NCBI GenBank assembly: GCA_038250675.1
Contig: JBBSCB010000001.1
Coordinates: forward strand, 218,242 to 282,241
Reading direction: 5' to 3'
From: JAICUF01 sp038250675
Lineage (GTDB): Bacteria; Gemmatimonadota; Gemmatimonadetes; Gemmatimonadales; GWC2-71-9
DNA length: 64,000 nt
Part shown: positions 38,926 to 48,770 of the stretch, one piece after another
Position numbering within the stretch: position 1 is the stretch's first letter
Layout of the letters: each line of letters begins with the position of its first letter
The notes under the pieces: generated by a model
Database searches by the model: none
What the model was told of the DNA's origin: nothing
Seen by the model: only the letters and a program-made list of their open reading frames with translations
Translations under genes and position numbers: made by a program

Positions 38926-40380
38926 ATGAAGAACGATGACCGCAAACCCACAACAACAGACGCCGGGATCCCCGTTGCCAGTGACGAACACTCGCTCACC
39001 GTGGGGCGCGATGGCCCGATCCTGCTCCAGGACCATTACCTCATCGAGCAGATGGCCAATTTCAACCGGGAGAAGATTCCGGAGCGACAGCCTCATGCGA
39101 AGGGTTCCGGGGCCTTCGGACACTTCGAGGTGACCCACGATGTCAGCAAATACACCAAGGCCGCGGTGTTCCAGCCGGGAACGAAGACGGACACGTTGAT
39201 CCGGTTCTCCACGGTGGCGGGCGAGCAGGGCAGCCCTGACACCTGGCGTGACCCACGGGGCTTCGCGCTGAAGTTTTTCACCAGCGAGGGCAACTACGAC
39301 ATGGTCGGGAACAACACTCCTGTGTTCTTCGTCCGTGACCCCATGAAGTTCCAGCACTTCATCCGCTCCCAGAAACGGCGTGCGGACAATGGCCTGCGCG
39401 ACCACGACATGCAGTGGGACTTCTGGACCCTGTCGCCCGAGTCGGCCCACCAGGTCACCGTGCTGATGGGTGACCGCGGGATCCCGAAGACCTGGCGACA
39501 CATGAACGGCTACTCGAGCCACACCTACATGTGGGTCGACGCGGGCGGCGAGCGCTTCTGGGTGAAGTACCACTTCAAGACCGACCAGGGCATTGACTTC
39601 CTCACGCAAGAGGAGGCCGACCGGCTAGCCGGTACTGACGGGGACTACCACCGACGCGACCTGTTCGAGGCGATCACGCGGGGTGATCATCCCAGTTGGA
39701 CGCTGAAGGTTCAAATCATGCCCTTCGACGAAGCCAAGCGCTACCGTTTCAACCCCTTCGACCTGACCAAGGTGTGGCCGCACGGTGACTATCCGCTGCA
39801 TGAGGTCGGCCGGCTGACCCTGGATCGCAACCCGACCGACTTCCACACGGAGATCGAGCAGGCGGCGTTCGAACCGAACAACCTCGTGCCGGGAATCGGT
39901 GTCAGCCCGGACAAGATGTTGCTCGGCCGAATCTTCGCTTACGCCGACGCCCACCGTCACCGCCTGGGGGTCAACTACAAGCAGATCCCGGTCAACCGGC
40001 CGAAGGCACCCGTGCACAGCTACAGCAAGGACGGGGCGATGCGGGTCCGGAACGTGTCCGACCCTGTGTATGCACCGAACTCGAAGGGCGGCCCGAAGGC
40101 TGACGGCGAACGCTATCCCGAGGCGGCGATCTGGGAGGCCGGCGGCGCGTTCATCCGCGCCGCGTACACCCTGCGCAAAGACGACGACGACTATGGCCAG
40201 GCCGGCACCCTGGTGCGCGAGGTCATGGACAAAGCGCAGCGCGACCGGCTGGTGTCCAACGTCGTCGGACACCTCAAGGCAGGCGTCTCCGAGCCCGTGC
40301 TGCAGCGTGCGTTCGAATACTGGCGCAACATTGACAAGGAAACCGGCGACCGCATCACCTTGGGAGTGAAGGGCCGTTGA
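38926..40380 (+). CDS. katA: Monofunctional haem catalase
   Basis: A 484-residue small-subunit (clade 3) catalase breaking down hydrogen peroxide. The active-site His is H57 in QPHAKGSGAFG, the Asn is N130 in DMVGNNTPVFF, and the haem-ligand Tyr lies in RIFAYADAHRHRLG. AAAGGAG precedes the ATG. It follows the array directly, 40 bases after a GTTAGGC; at 1.45 kb it would be large for a cassette, and no attC follows, so membership is doubtful. Confidence 0.95.
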   Translation: MKNDDRKPTTTDAGIPVASDEHSLTVGRDGPILLQDHYLIEQMANFNREKIPERQPHAKGSGAFGHFEVTHDVSKYTKAAVFQPGTKTDTLIRFSTVAGEQGSPDTWRDPRGFALKFFTSEGNYDMVGNNTPVFFVRDPMKFQHFIRSQKRRADNGLRDHDMQWDFWTLSPESAHQVTVLMGDRGIPKTWRHMNGYSSHTYMWVDAGGERFWVKYHFKTDQGIDFLTQEEADRLAGTDGDYHRRDLFEAITRGDHPSWTLKVQIMPFDEAKRYRFNPFDLTKVWPHGDYPLHEVGRLTLDRNPTDFHTEIEQAAFEPNNLVPGIGVSPDKMLLGRIFAYADAHRHRLGVNYKQIPVNRPKAPVHSYSKDGAMRVRNVSDPVYAPNSKGGPKADGERYPEAAIWEAGGAFIRAAYTLRKDDDDYGQAGTLVREVMDKAQRDRLVSNVVGHLKAGVSEPVLQRAFEYWRNIDKETGDRITLGVKGR

Positions 40381-40480
40381 TCTCGGGCTGTCGATTTTTG
40401 ATCTTCCGAACGGCTATGGGGCGGCGGAACGATAATCTACGCTTACTGAGTGCAGTGGAAACGGGTCATCGAAAGCAAGC

Positions 40481-40795
40481 CGCCAAAAACACACCATCGC
40501 GGCGATCCACGCGCTCAACGACGAAATGGAGGCTGCCGGGGTGCTGAAGTTCGCGTGCGGGATTTCCCCGGTCAGCAACGCCCGGACACTGCGGCCGCAG
40601 CCCGATGGCAAGCTGCTTGTCACAGACGGGCCGTATATGGAGACCAAGGAGCACATCGGCGGTTTCTAGCTGTTGGACGCCGCTGATATGGACGAGGTCC
40701 TCGGGTGGCTGCGGAAGGGTGCCGTCGCCTTTCTCGGGCCGGTTGAGGTGCGCCAGATATTCTTCCTGCCGGATCCGAAGAAGGAATCTGAGCAG
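40481..40795 (+). pseudogene. YCII-family protein gene, N-truncated with amber codon
   Basis: Reads IAAIHALNDEMEAAGVLKFA and DGPYMETKEHIGGF, then TAG at 40667-40669, then LLDAADMDEVLGWLRKGAVA and VEVRQIFFLP. Homologues have IGGFW at this point, so TGG has become TAG. The first 20-30 codons of the family (MKYMLL-like start) are absent. Confidence 0.7.
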
Positions 40796-40799
40796 GCCC

Positions 40800-41224
40800 G
40801 GCGCGGCGTCGTCGTCGTGACGATCAACTACCGAGGCACGCTCATTCGAGCTCGTCAGCACGAATGCATTTCCGTCCGGCATCATCTTCAGTACGTACAA
40901 GGTCGCCGGGCCTTTGACGGCCGGATCATTCGACCCCCCTTAGCTGGAGCGTTCGATGCGGCAACCATCGACACGGAGACACACATCGTCGTGCTGCTCC
41001 CCGACGACGGGCACGAACGATTCCTGATGGGCGGCGCCGGTGAGAGGAACGTTCGCATGCGTTCACGATCCGGTCAACGGCGGCTCCATGCCGGCGTACG
41101 TGTTCTATCCATCGAGCGCGCGAGGCAACTCAGCGCGCAATTGGGTTGACGCAGAACCTGCGCGAGCAGGAATTACTGGCGCAGAGACTGGAGCGGATGG
41201 GCTGAAGGATGCCGCAACCGTGCG
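40800..41224. other. Region of gene fragments
   Basis: Short stretches resemble proteins: VVVVTINYRG (as in carboxylesterases) near 40810 and NGGSMPAYVFYPSS (as in dienelactone hydrolase starts) near 41080, in different frames. No complete gene is supported. Confidence 0.4.
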
Positions 41225-41587
41225 TCATTCATGGGGAAGGTATTGAATCGAGAGATTGCTGCCGGCTATGGACACGGCACCTTGCGCGCGGCCTTTCTTG
41301 AAGCCCAATACGCCGCGATAGCTCGGCTTTGCCACATCGCCCTCAAGCGCGCCCAGCAGGGTGTAGCCGGCCTTGGGAAGAGCGGCGTGATAGAACGTGT
41401 AGACCGCATGTCCATCCACACCGTGCCAGTCACAGATGATCTCGCCACCCGACACCACCGGCTTGCAGGCACTCAAGCCGGGTGCGAGAGGGAAATCCGC
41501 CGGAAGCCCCGGGCTGGCCGTCGCGGCGGCCGTCGTCACCATCACGGCACCGAGTGCACCGATAAGGCGAAGTGCGAAGATCGTCAT
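41225..41587 (-). CDS. Secreted hypothetical protein
   Basis: A 120-residue protein with a signal peptide (MTIFALRLIGALGAVMVTTAAATA), then LPADFPLAPGLSACKPVVSGGEIICDWHG with two cysteines, and YTFYHAALPKAGYTLLGALEG, which resembles periplasmic proteins with an SH3-free two-layer fold. No family name is certain. AAGGA lies 8 bases before the ATG. Confidence 0.6.
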   Translation of the reverse strand: MTIFALRLIGALGAVMVTTAAATASPGLPADFPLAPGLSACKPVVSGGEIICDWHGVDGHAVYTFYHAALPKAGYTLLGALEGDVAKPSYRGVLGFKKGRAQGAVSIAGSNLSIQYLPHE

Positions 41588-41726
41588 GAGTCTGATCCTT
41601 GAGTGAAGTTGAATATGCACGGTATCAGCACTGTGACCGGCGCCCAAAATGACCGAAGCGCGTCTCTTGACCGTCGTTTGAGTGTTTGTTGCTGAGCGAC
41701 GGGGCGGAGCCTACATTCAGACGGTC

Positions 41727-44345
41727 ATGATCGAGCTCACCCTGCTGGGGCTTCACGACCTCCGCAGTTCGGACGGACGGGACCTCGGCTCGTTATCGGC
41801 GCAGCCAAAGCGGTTCGCGCTCCTCGCGTACCTGGCAGTCGCCGGCGGCGGCCTGCACCGGCGCGACAGTCTGGCGGCGATGTTCTGGCCCGACATGGAC
41901 CAGTTCGCCGCCCGGCGCGCACTCCGGAACACTCTCTACCATCTGCGGGAAGCACTCGGCGACGGGGTGATCGTCACCCGGGGCGACGACGCGGTGTCCA
42001 TCGACGCCGCGTCGTTGACCTGTGACGTGACGAAACTCAACGACGCCGTCGAAGCGGCTCGTTACGAGGAGGCGGTGGCCTATCACCGGGGCGAGCTGCT
42101 CGCCGGCATCCATGTTTCCCATGCCGGCGAAGCGTTTGAGGACTGGCTGTCGCGTGAGCGATTGCGGGTCACCGCTCTGGTGCTGCGTGCGGTCCAGGCG
42201 ATGGTCGAGCGGGAGGAGCGAGCCGGCAACCAGTCGGCCGCCGCGCATTGGGCCCAACGCGCCTGTGCGCTGGCTCCGGACGATGAGGGCTGGCTCCGCC
42301 GCGGCATGTCGCTCCTTCATGCGAGCAGCGACACCGGAGACGCCCTGCGGCTCTACGAGACCTATGCCCGCCGTCTCGCCACCGAATTCGCCGCGACGCC
42401 GAGCGCCGAGACCGAAGCGCTGACGGCGCGAATTCGGAGTGGCAATCAGACGGCGACCGCTCGGAAGGCTCCGGTGTCGCTAACGCCATCTCCTGCCAGT
42501 CCGTCACGAAGTGACGTCCCTGTCGACGCCATACTAAAGGAAGGGCACCGGCAACCGCCGGGGGCGTCGACCCCTGATCGCCTCCGGCGGGCGACGATCG
42601 GGATGACCGCGCTGGGTGCACTCGCCCTGCTCGGCCTGCTGGCGACGCGTGCCATGGAAACCCGTCACGCCAGCGCGATCCCCGCGCGAGCGCGGGTCCT
42701 CGTGACCGTGTTTGACAATCGTACTGGCGATTCGGCGCTCACGTCGCTTGGTCGGATGGCGCAGGACTGGCTCGCCCAGGGCCTGACGCGCACTCGGCTG
42801 GTGGACGTGGTCGATCCGCGGGTGGTGTACGTCCAGGGCCAGGCGGTCATGGGGGCAGTGGTTGACCCGGTGACCCTCGCGCATCGTACCGGTGCCGCGA
42901 TGGTCGTTTCAGGCAGCTATTACAGCACGGGAGATACCCTGTTCGTGCAGGCGGCCGTAACGGACGTTCGGACCGGACGCGTCGTGCGCGTAGTCGGGCC
43001 CGTTCTCTCCAGCGTGCGGGCGCCGGTCGCGGCGCTCGATGAGTTGCGATCCCGGGTGATGAGCGCGCTCGCGACCACTGTCGACCCGCACGCGACGCAG
43101 AGTCTCGACGGTGGTGACGACATCCCCAGGTTCAACGCATATCAGGCCTACGTCGAAGGGTGGGATGCCTTCTGGCACGGCGACGTCCGGAGTTCGGAGA
43201 GACTCTTCGTGCAGGCGGCGCATCGCGATACCGGATTTACCCTCGCCGCCCTGGCCGCCGCGGTGGCGGCCTCCAACATCAATGATTGCCCGCTCGTCGA
43301 TTCGCTGACCCGGGTGCTCGACGCGCGATCGCAGGCGCTCACTCGGGTGGATCACCTGTCGTTGCGGATTGCCGATGCGCACTGCCATGGCCGCAATGAC
43401 GAGACGCTCCGCCTCACGCTCGAGCGCGCCGATCTCGAACCCGGCAACGCGAGCGACCAGATGTCCGCCGCAGGGGCGGCATTGTGGGCCAATCGTCCCC
43501 AGCGGGCCCTGGATGCGCTGGGCCGGGTTGATCCTGCGATAGACCTGGCGTGGAGTACGGACACGACCCACTCCGCGTATTGGGGCGGGGTGACCGAGGC
43601 GCTTCATCTGTTGGGTCGCCACCAGGAGGAGCTGGCCACCACCGACCGCATGCCGCCCGGCTCGCCCCTGACCCGGATCTGGTTCCGCGGTTCGGCGCTG
43701 GCCGCGCTGTCCCGGCCCACCGCGGCACTGGCCCTGCTCGATAGCGCATTCGCGCTTCCGGTCGAAACGGCGAGCGACATCGGACTCGCGCCTTTCACCA
43801 ATGGCCGGCCGCAATTCACCGTAACCGGCGGTTGGGTCGCCAACTGGATCTCCCGGGAGCTGGCGGTGCACGGCGATACCATCGCGGCGCGTCAGGCAGC
43901 GATGCGGGGCGTCGCATGGTATCGGAGCCGCCCGGCTCCCGAGCGGGCGACGTACGAGGAGCGGTTCGTTGCTGCTTGCTCACTTGAGATGCTCGGCGAA
44001 TACCCGGAGGCGGAGCACATGGTACAGCAGCTTGTCGCGGAGGATTCCACCAATGTCGATTTTCGCGGCGAACTGGCCGCACTTGCGGCGGAGCGTGGCG
44101 ATATCGGGTTGGCGGATTCGCTGGACCGCTGGCTCGCTGTCCAACCGGTCGCTCGCGTCTCCTGGACCGCGAGCATCTACCGCGCGCGAGTGGCCGCGAT
44201 CCTCGGCCGGCCGGACTCGGCGGTCGCGCGGGCGCGCGACGCATTCGACGAAGGGATGTGGCCGAGGTGGCTGCATGAAGAGCCGGCGCTCGTCGGGCTG
44301 CGCGGCCGGCCTGACTTCATTGCGCTGTCGGCCCCCAGGGACTGA
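41727..44345 (+). CDS. Membrane-tethered SARP/BTAD-type regulator with TPR-like C-terminus
   Basis: 872 residues. Positions 1-95 form an OmpR-like winged helix (LTLLGLHDLRSSDG ... FALLAYLAVAGGG ... RRALRNTLYHLREALG), 100-250 a bacterial transcriptional activator domain with helical repeats, then a transmembrane helix near 290-306 (MTALGALALLGLLATRA). The exported or distal part has a FlgO-like segment (VLVTVFDNRTGDSALTSLG) and TPR-like repeats. This architecture is frequent in Gemmatimonadota. The regulated genes are unknown. Confidence 0.8.
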   Translation: MIELTLLGLHDLRSSDGRDLGSLSAQPKRFALLAYLAVAGGGLHRRDSLAAMFWPDMDQFAARRALRNTLYHLREALGDGVIVTRGDDAVSIDAASLTCDVTKLNDAVEAARYEEAVAYHRGELLAGIHVSHAGEAFEDWLSRERLRVTALVLRAVQAMVEREERAGNQSAAAHWAQRACALAPDDEGWLRRGMSLLHASSDTGDALRLYETYARRLATEFAATPSAETEALTARIRSGNQTATARKAPVSLTPSPASPSRSDVPVDAILKEGHRQPPGASTPDRLRRATIGMTALGALALLGLLATRAMETRHASAIPARARVLVTVFDNRTGDSALTSLGRMAQDWLAQGLTRTRLVDVVDPRVVYVQGQAVMGAVVDPVTLAHRTGAAMVVSGSYYSTGDTLFVQAAVTDVRTGRVVRVVGPVLSSVRAPVAALDELRSRVMSALATTVDPHATQSLDGGDDIPRFNAYQAYVEGWDAFWHGDVRSSERLFVQAAHRDTGFTLAALAAAVAASNINDCPLVDSLTRVLDARSQALTRVDHLSLRIADAHCHGRNDETLRLTLERADLEPGNASDQMSAAGAALWANRPQRALDALGRVDPAIDLAWSTDTTHSAYWGGVTEALHLLGRHQEELATTDRMPPGSPLTRIWFRGSALAALSRPTAALALLDSAFALPVETASDIGLAPFTNGRPQFTVTGGWVANWISRELAVHGDTIAARQAAMRGVAWYRSRPAPERATYEERFVAACSLEMLGEYPEAEHMVQQLVAEDSTNVDFRGELAALAAERGDIGLADSLDRWLAVQPVARVSWTASIYRARVAAILGRPDSAVARARDAFDEGMWPRWLHEEPALVGLRGRPDFIALSAPRD

Positions 44346-44480
44346 GACCGCGTATCTCGCGGCGCGAACCAGAGCAGCGGGCCGAAAACCATAGATCGGG
44401 TGACGAAGGCGTACGCCGCCGCGGCTGAGAGGAGATCGTCGATTCCGGCCTCGGCCGGCCCACCCTGATGGAGATCTGAC

Positions 44481-44966
44481 ATGCCGAACCCAGCAAAGAA
44501 CACGATTTGCCTCTGGTACGATCGCGACGCCGAGGCTGCGGCCCGGTTTTACGCGAAGACCTTTCCCGATTCGTCCGTCGGGGCGGTGCACCTGGCACCG
44601 GGCGACTTTCCGTCGGGGAAGAAGGGGGACGTGCTGACCGTCGAGTTTACCGTGATGGGCATACCGTGCCTCGGCCTCAATGGCGGACCTCAGTTCACGC
44701 ATGACGAAGCGTTCTCGTTTCAGGTCGCCAGCGAGACCCAGGCCGAAACGGATCGCTACTGGAACGCGATCGTCGGCAACGGCGGCCAGGAGAGCGCGTG
44801 CGGCTGGTGCAAGGACAAATGGGGATTGTCCTGGCAGATTACGCCGATCGCCCTGATACACGCGATCACCGATCCCGATCCCGCTGCCGCCAAGCGCGCG
44901 TTCGATGCGATGATGGAGATGACAAAGATCGACATCGCGGCCATCGAGGCGGCGCGGCGCGGTTGA
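44481..44966 (+). CDS. PhnB-like VOC protein
   Basis: 161 residues: NTICLWYDRDAEAAARFYAKTFPDS, EFTVMGIPCLGLNGGPQF, and CGWCKDKWGLSWQITPIAL, as in PhnB/3-demethylubiquinone methyltransferase-like VOC proteins. Its first 21 codons and 40 bases of leader recur at 56.64-56.74 kb as a truncated copy. Confidence 0.82.
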   Translation: MPNPAKNTICLWYDRDAEAAARFYAKTFPDSSVGAVHLAPGDFPSGKKGDVLTVEFTVMGIPCLGLNGGPQFTHDEAFSFQVASETQAETDRYWNAIVGNGGQESACGWCKDKWGLSWQITPIALIHAITDPDPAAAKRAFDAMMEMTKIDIAAIEAARRG

Positions 44967-45015
44967 GGGTGTCGGCAGCGGCGTGAGCTGAGCCGCGATG
45001 CTTCTGCTCGATGTG

Positions 45016-45147
45016 GCGGCCCGCCCCGTGAGCATCCACCCCTTCGGTCTGGGCCGTGTATGCGATGAAGCGTGCTGATGTCTTACGGGCGTTTCGCCGC
45101 GTTGAGAAGCACCATGCGCTCATCGAGGCGGCTTGGAGGAGGATTCA
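45016..45147 (+). pseudogene. DUF4160 relic with internal deletion
   Basis: GGCCCGCCCCGTGAGCATCC (as at 34.25 kb) is joined directly to GGGCCGTGTATGCGATGAAG and the reading VYAMKRADVLRAFRRVEKHH. About 75 bases of the middle are missing. TAT stands where the 34.3-kb copy has TAG. Confidence 0.7.
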
Positions 45148-45316
45148 AGATCCCTTTGCCGCCGGCCCTGCCGCGAGGTATCGAGACCTGGTCCTCAAGC
45201 CGGGCGGCACGCTGCCCGCTGACGCGCTGCTGCGGCATTTTCTCGGGCGTCCCTGGAGCATGGATGCGTGCGCGCGATGGATGAACGGAGGCGCAGGCAC
45301 GCCAGCGCGAAATTGA
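45148..45316 (+). pseudogene. M3 metallopeptidase C-terminal relic
   Basis: In frame with the DUF4160 tail: DPFAAGPAARYRDLVLKPGG and LLRHFLGRPWSMDACARW, the last 40 residues typical of oligopeptidase A/Dcp enzymes. No zinc-binding part is present. Confidence 0.65.
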
Positions 45317-45490
45317 ACTACGGTCGTTGCCTCGCCTCGCCAGGGACACTGGCCTGGTCTTGCGCCAGCAGGAGGGCAATGCACATTGGTGACGGGGCCG
45401 TGCGGCACCTGTCCACGCACTATGATTCTGCCAGCGCCCAGGCAGGCGTGCACCGACCACCGGGCGCGGCCGTGGCGCCGCCTCTTCCAC

Positions 45491-45603
45491 CGAGGAATGG
45501 AAATGCAGATGGTGACCGCCGACATGGTGCCGGACGCCATCGGCATCTGGCGCTTTCACTGTCACAGTTCCTTCCCTGACGAGGAGCGGATGGCCGTGAG
45601 GTA
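45491..45603 (+). pseudogene. Multicopper oxidase C-terminal relic
   Basis: Reads MQMVTADMVPDAIGIWRFHC followed by HSSFPDEERMAVRYR, the final copper-binding block (GIWxFHCH) of a multicopper oxidase. Nothing upstream encodes the rest. The stretch 45604-45851 shows no gene. Confidence 0.6.
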
Positions 45604-45851
45604 CCGGGCGGCGCCGGGCGCGACAGGGACTTGCATGTGATCGCCGCTGGAACGGCCAAGCAGACCCGTAACGTCATCCTGCGCGTGCCCGGCGGTGGAG
45701 GCGCGTTGTGGCTCCCGGGCAATAACGGGTTTGTCCAGAGCCGACCGCAAGACCTCCCCGCAGGAGCGCCGCCGACCGACGCCGAGCAGAGGCTGCGGAC
45801 CTGCTTGCACCACCTGGGCAGAGCTCCTGTCCCCATTCCCCGGAGTCGCCA

Positions 45852-48635
45852 ATGAGTCCCCGATTCGTTCTCGCCACCGCCGCCGCGCTCTTCGCCGCCG
45901 CCCTCCACGCGCAGTCGCCCGCGCCGGCCAAACACCGTGCCTCCGCCCCGGTACCCGCGCTCCTGGACATTGCGTATACCAGGTTCGTTCTCAAGAACGG
46001 GCTCACGCTCATTGTCCACGAGGACCACAAGGCGCCGATCGTCGCCGTGAATGTGTGGTACCACATGGGCTCGAAGAACGAGAAGCCGGGGAAGACGGGC
46101 TTCGCTCACCTCTATGAGCACCTGATGTTTGGCGGGAGCGAGCATCACCGGGAGGGCTATCTCAAGGCACTCGAGCCGATCGGCGCGACGGACCTGAATG
46201 GCACGACCAACGAGGACCGCACCAACTACTTCGAGGACATCCCCGTCTCCGCGCTCGACCGCGTGCTCTGGCTCGAGTCCGACCGGATGGGCTACATGAC
46301 CGGTTTCGTCGATCAGACACTGCTGGATCTCCAGCGCGGCGTGGTCCAGAACGAAAAGCGGCAGGGCGAGAATTTCCCATACGGCAAGATGTGGATCACG
46401 GTCGCCGAGAACACGTATCCAAAGGGACACCCGTACTCGTGGTCGGTGATCGGGTCCATGGATGACCTGAACGCCGCGTCGCTCGAGGATGTGAAACAAT
46501 GGTTTCGCGATGGCTACGGCGCGGCCAACGCGACGCTCGTCATCGCGGGCGATGTGACTACCGCCGACGTGCGGCAGCGCGTGGAGCACTACTTCGGGGA
46601 GATCCCCTCGGGCCCGCCGATCACGCGTCCCGGCGTGTGGATCGCGAAGCTGAGCGGCGAGCGCCGAATGACGATGCAGGACCGCGTGCCGCAGACGCGC
46701 ATCGTGAAGGTCTGGAACATACCGGAATTCGGCTCGGCGGATGGGACCTATCTCACGCTCGTGAACGATCTGCTCACCGACGGGAAGAGCTCCCGTCTCT
46801 ACAAACGGCTCGTCTATAAGGATCGAACGGCGACCTCGGTCACCGGTTTCGCCGATCTCCGCGAGATCGGCGGGCAACTCTGGATCTGGGCGGACGTCCA
46901 GCCCGGGGGCAACGCGAAGGCGGTCGAAAAGGCGATGGACGAGGAGGTCGCCGCCTTCCTGGCCAACGGGCCGACCTCCGCCGAGCTGGCGCGCGTGCAG
47001 ATCACGGAGCGGTCCACCTTTGTGCGCGGCGCCGAGCGCATCGGCGGCTTCGGGGGCACGTCAGACCTGCTCGCGCACGGCCAGGTAATGACCGGTAATC
47101 CGATGGAGTACAAGGAGGACCAGCTGCGGATGGCCGCGGCGACGCCGACTGTTGTCCGTGATGCCGCGCGGCGCTGGCTGACCGGCGGCGTGTACGTGCT
47201 TGTGGTCGAGCCGTTCCCCAAATACGAGACCGTCGCGTCCACGGTCGATCGCACCACGATTCCGGTCGCCGGCATTCCACCCGTGGCCACGCTGCCCGCC
47301 ACCGAGCGCACGACCCTGTCCAACGGACTCAAGGTCATCCTGTCGCGCCGCACCACGATTCCGGTTGTGCGCGTCTGGCTACAGGCGGACGCCGGATTCG
47401 CGGCCGACCCTCCGGCGCTGCCCGGCGTGGCGGCGATGACGGCGCAGATGACGGACGAAGGCACCGCGAGTCGCACGTCGGAGCAGATCGCGGACGATGC
47501 GGCGTCGCTCGGCGTCTACCTGACGGCCACCGCCGATCTCGATGTCTCGCGCCTGCAAACCGGTGCGTTGAAGGAGAAGCTGGACTCCGCGCTCGGGCTC
47601 TTCGCCGATGTCCTGCTCAACCCGACGTTCCCCGACAAGGAGCTCGCGCGGGTGAAGAAGATCACGCTCGCGGCGATCCAGCAGGAGCGAGTGGATCCGT
47701 ACGGCACCGCACTGCGCGTGCTCCCGCCGCTCCTCTACGGCGCCGGCCATGCGTACGCGCAGCCGCTCACGGGCACCGGGACCGAGGCATCGGTCAACGC
47801 GATGACTCGTGCGGATTTGGCGGCATTTCACCGCACCTGGTTCAAGCCGAACCACTCGACGCTGGTCGTGGTCGGCGACATCACGATGAAGGAACTGCTG
47901 CCGAAACTGGAACGCGTGCTCAAGGCCTGGAAGCCGGGCGACATCCCGGCGAAGCAGGTCGCGGCGGTGGAGCTCGGCGCGCGCTCGCAACTTTATGTGA
48001 TCGATCGCCCCGGCGCGGACCAGAGCCTGATCCTCGTTGGCCAGCTGATCCCGCCACGTAAGAACCCGGATGAATACGCTTACCTGAATTTCAACGACGT
48101 GTTCGGAGGGGCATTCGGATCGCGGATCAACATGAACTTGCGCGAGGACAAGCACTGGTCGTACGGCGTAAGCAGTTTCGCCTTCGACGCCCGAGGACAG
48201 CGCATGTGGGCGATCTACGCGCCGGTGCAGACGAACCAGACCAAGGAGGCTGTGGCCGAGCTCGTGAAGGAGATCAATGGCGTCACCGGCGATCGCCCCA
48301 TCACCGCCTCCGAGCTCCAGGACGCCAAGGACCGCGAAACACGCACGATGGCCGGCGAGTTCGAGACGGGCTCGTCCGTCGCGGAGGCGATCGGAGCGAT
48401 CGACAACTTCGGACTGCCATTGGACTACTACGACACGTTCCCGGAAAAGCTGCGCGCGGTGACCACCGACCAATTGTCCCAGGCGGTCGCAAAACTGATC
48501 ACCCCGGCGAGACAGGTCTGGGTGGTGATCGGGGACAAGGTGAAGATCGAAGCGGGGCTAAAGGAATCCGGCCTTGGTGCGCTGACCGAGCTCGACGCGG
48601 ACGGGAAGCCGAAGCAGCCGGTGATGGTGCCGTGA
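45852..48635 (+). CDS. Exported M16 zinc metallopeptidase, two-domain
   Basis: 927 residues with a signal peptide (VLATAAALFAAALHAQ). The N-terminal M16 domain has the inverted zinc motif HLYEH (H86, E89, H90) in KTGFAHLYEHLMFGG. A second M16-like half begins near residue 480 (TTLSNGLKVILSRRTTIPV) without the motif, as in pitrilysin-type and processing-protease-like pairs fused into one chain. It probably degrades peptides in the periplasm. Confidence 0.92.
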   Translation: MSPRFVLATAAALFAAALHAQSPAPAKHRASAPVPALLDIAYTRFVLKNGLTLIVHEDHKAPIVAVNVWYHMGSKNEKPGKTGFAHLYEHLMFGGSEHHREGYLKALEPIGATDLNGTTNEDRTNYFEDIPVSALDRVLWLESDRMGYMTGFVDQTLLDLQRGVVQNEKRQGENFPYGKMWITVAENTYPKGHPYSWSVIGSMDDLNAASLEDVKQWFRDGYGAANATLVIAGDVTTADVRQRVEHYFGEIPSGPPITRPGVWIAKLSGERRMTMQDRVPQTRIVKVWNIPEFGSADGTYLTLVNDLLTDGKSSRLYKRLVYKDRTATSVTGFADLREIGGQLWIWADVQPGGNAKAVEKAMDEEVAAFLANGPTSAELARVQITERSTFVRGAERIGGFGGTSDLLAHGQVMTGNPMEYKEDQLRMAAATPTVVRDAARRWLTGGVYVLVVEPFPKYETVASTVDRTTIPVAGIPPVATLPATERTTLSNGLKVILSRRTTIPVVRVWLQADAGFAADPPALPGVAAMTAQMTDEGTASRTSEQIADDAASLGVYLTATADLDVSRLQTGALKEKLDSALGLFADVLLNPTFPDKELARVKKITLAAIQQERVDPYGTALRVLPPLLYGAGHAYAQPLTGTGTEASVNAMTRADLAAFHRTWFKPNHSTLVVVGDITMKELLPKLERVLKAWKPGDIPAKQVAAVELGARSQLYVIDRPGADQSLILVGQLIPPRKNPDEYAYLNFNDVFGGAFGSRINMNLREDKHWSYGVSSFAFDARGQRMWAIYAPVQTNQTKEAVAELVKEINGVTGDRPITASELQDAKDRETRTMAGEFETGSSVAEAIGAIDNFGLPLDYYDTFPEKLRAVTTDQLSQAVAKLITPARQVWVVIGDKVKIEAGLKESGLGALTELDADGKPKQPVMVP

Positions 48636-48770
48636 GGAGTGCTGTCGCGTCGAGGCGGCTGTAGCGAATGTCTACGTTAGCCGACATGTGGAGCTTCATC
48701 GTCTGGCAGACTGGCGATCCGGATTTTCAACCACGGACACCATGAGCACGCGCACCTCCAGAGTTTCCGC

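Noticed and set aside
38926..40380. Catalase as a cassette of the array
   Set aside because: A GTTAGGC precedes it, but no attC-like site follows the gene and the core lies in an IS relic, so membership is not supported.
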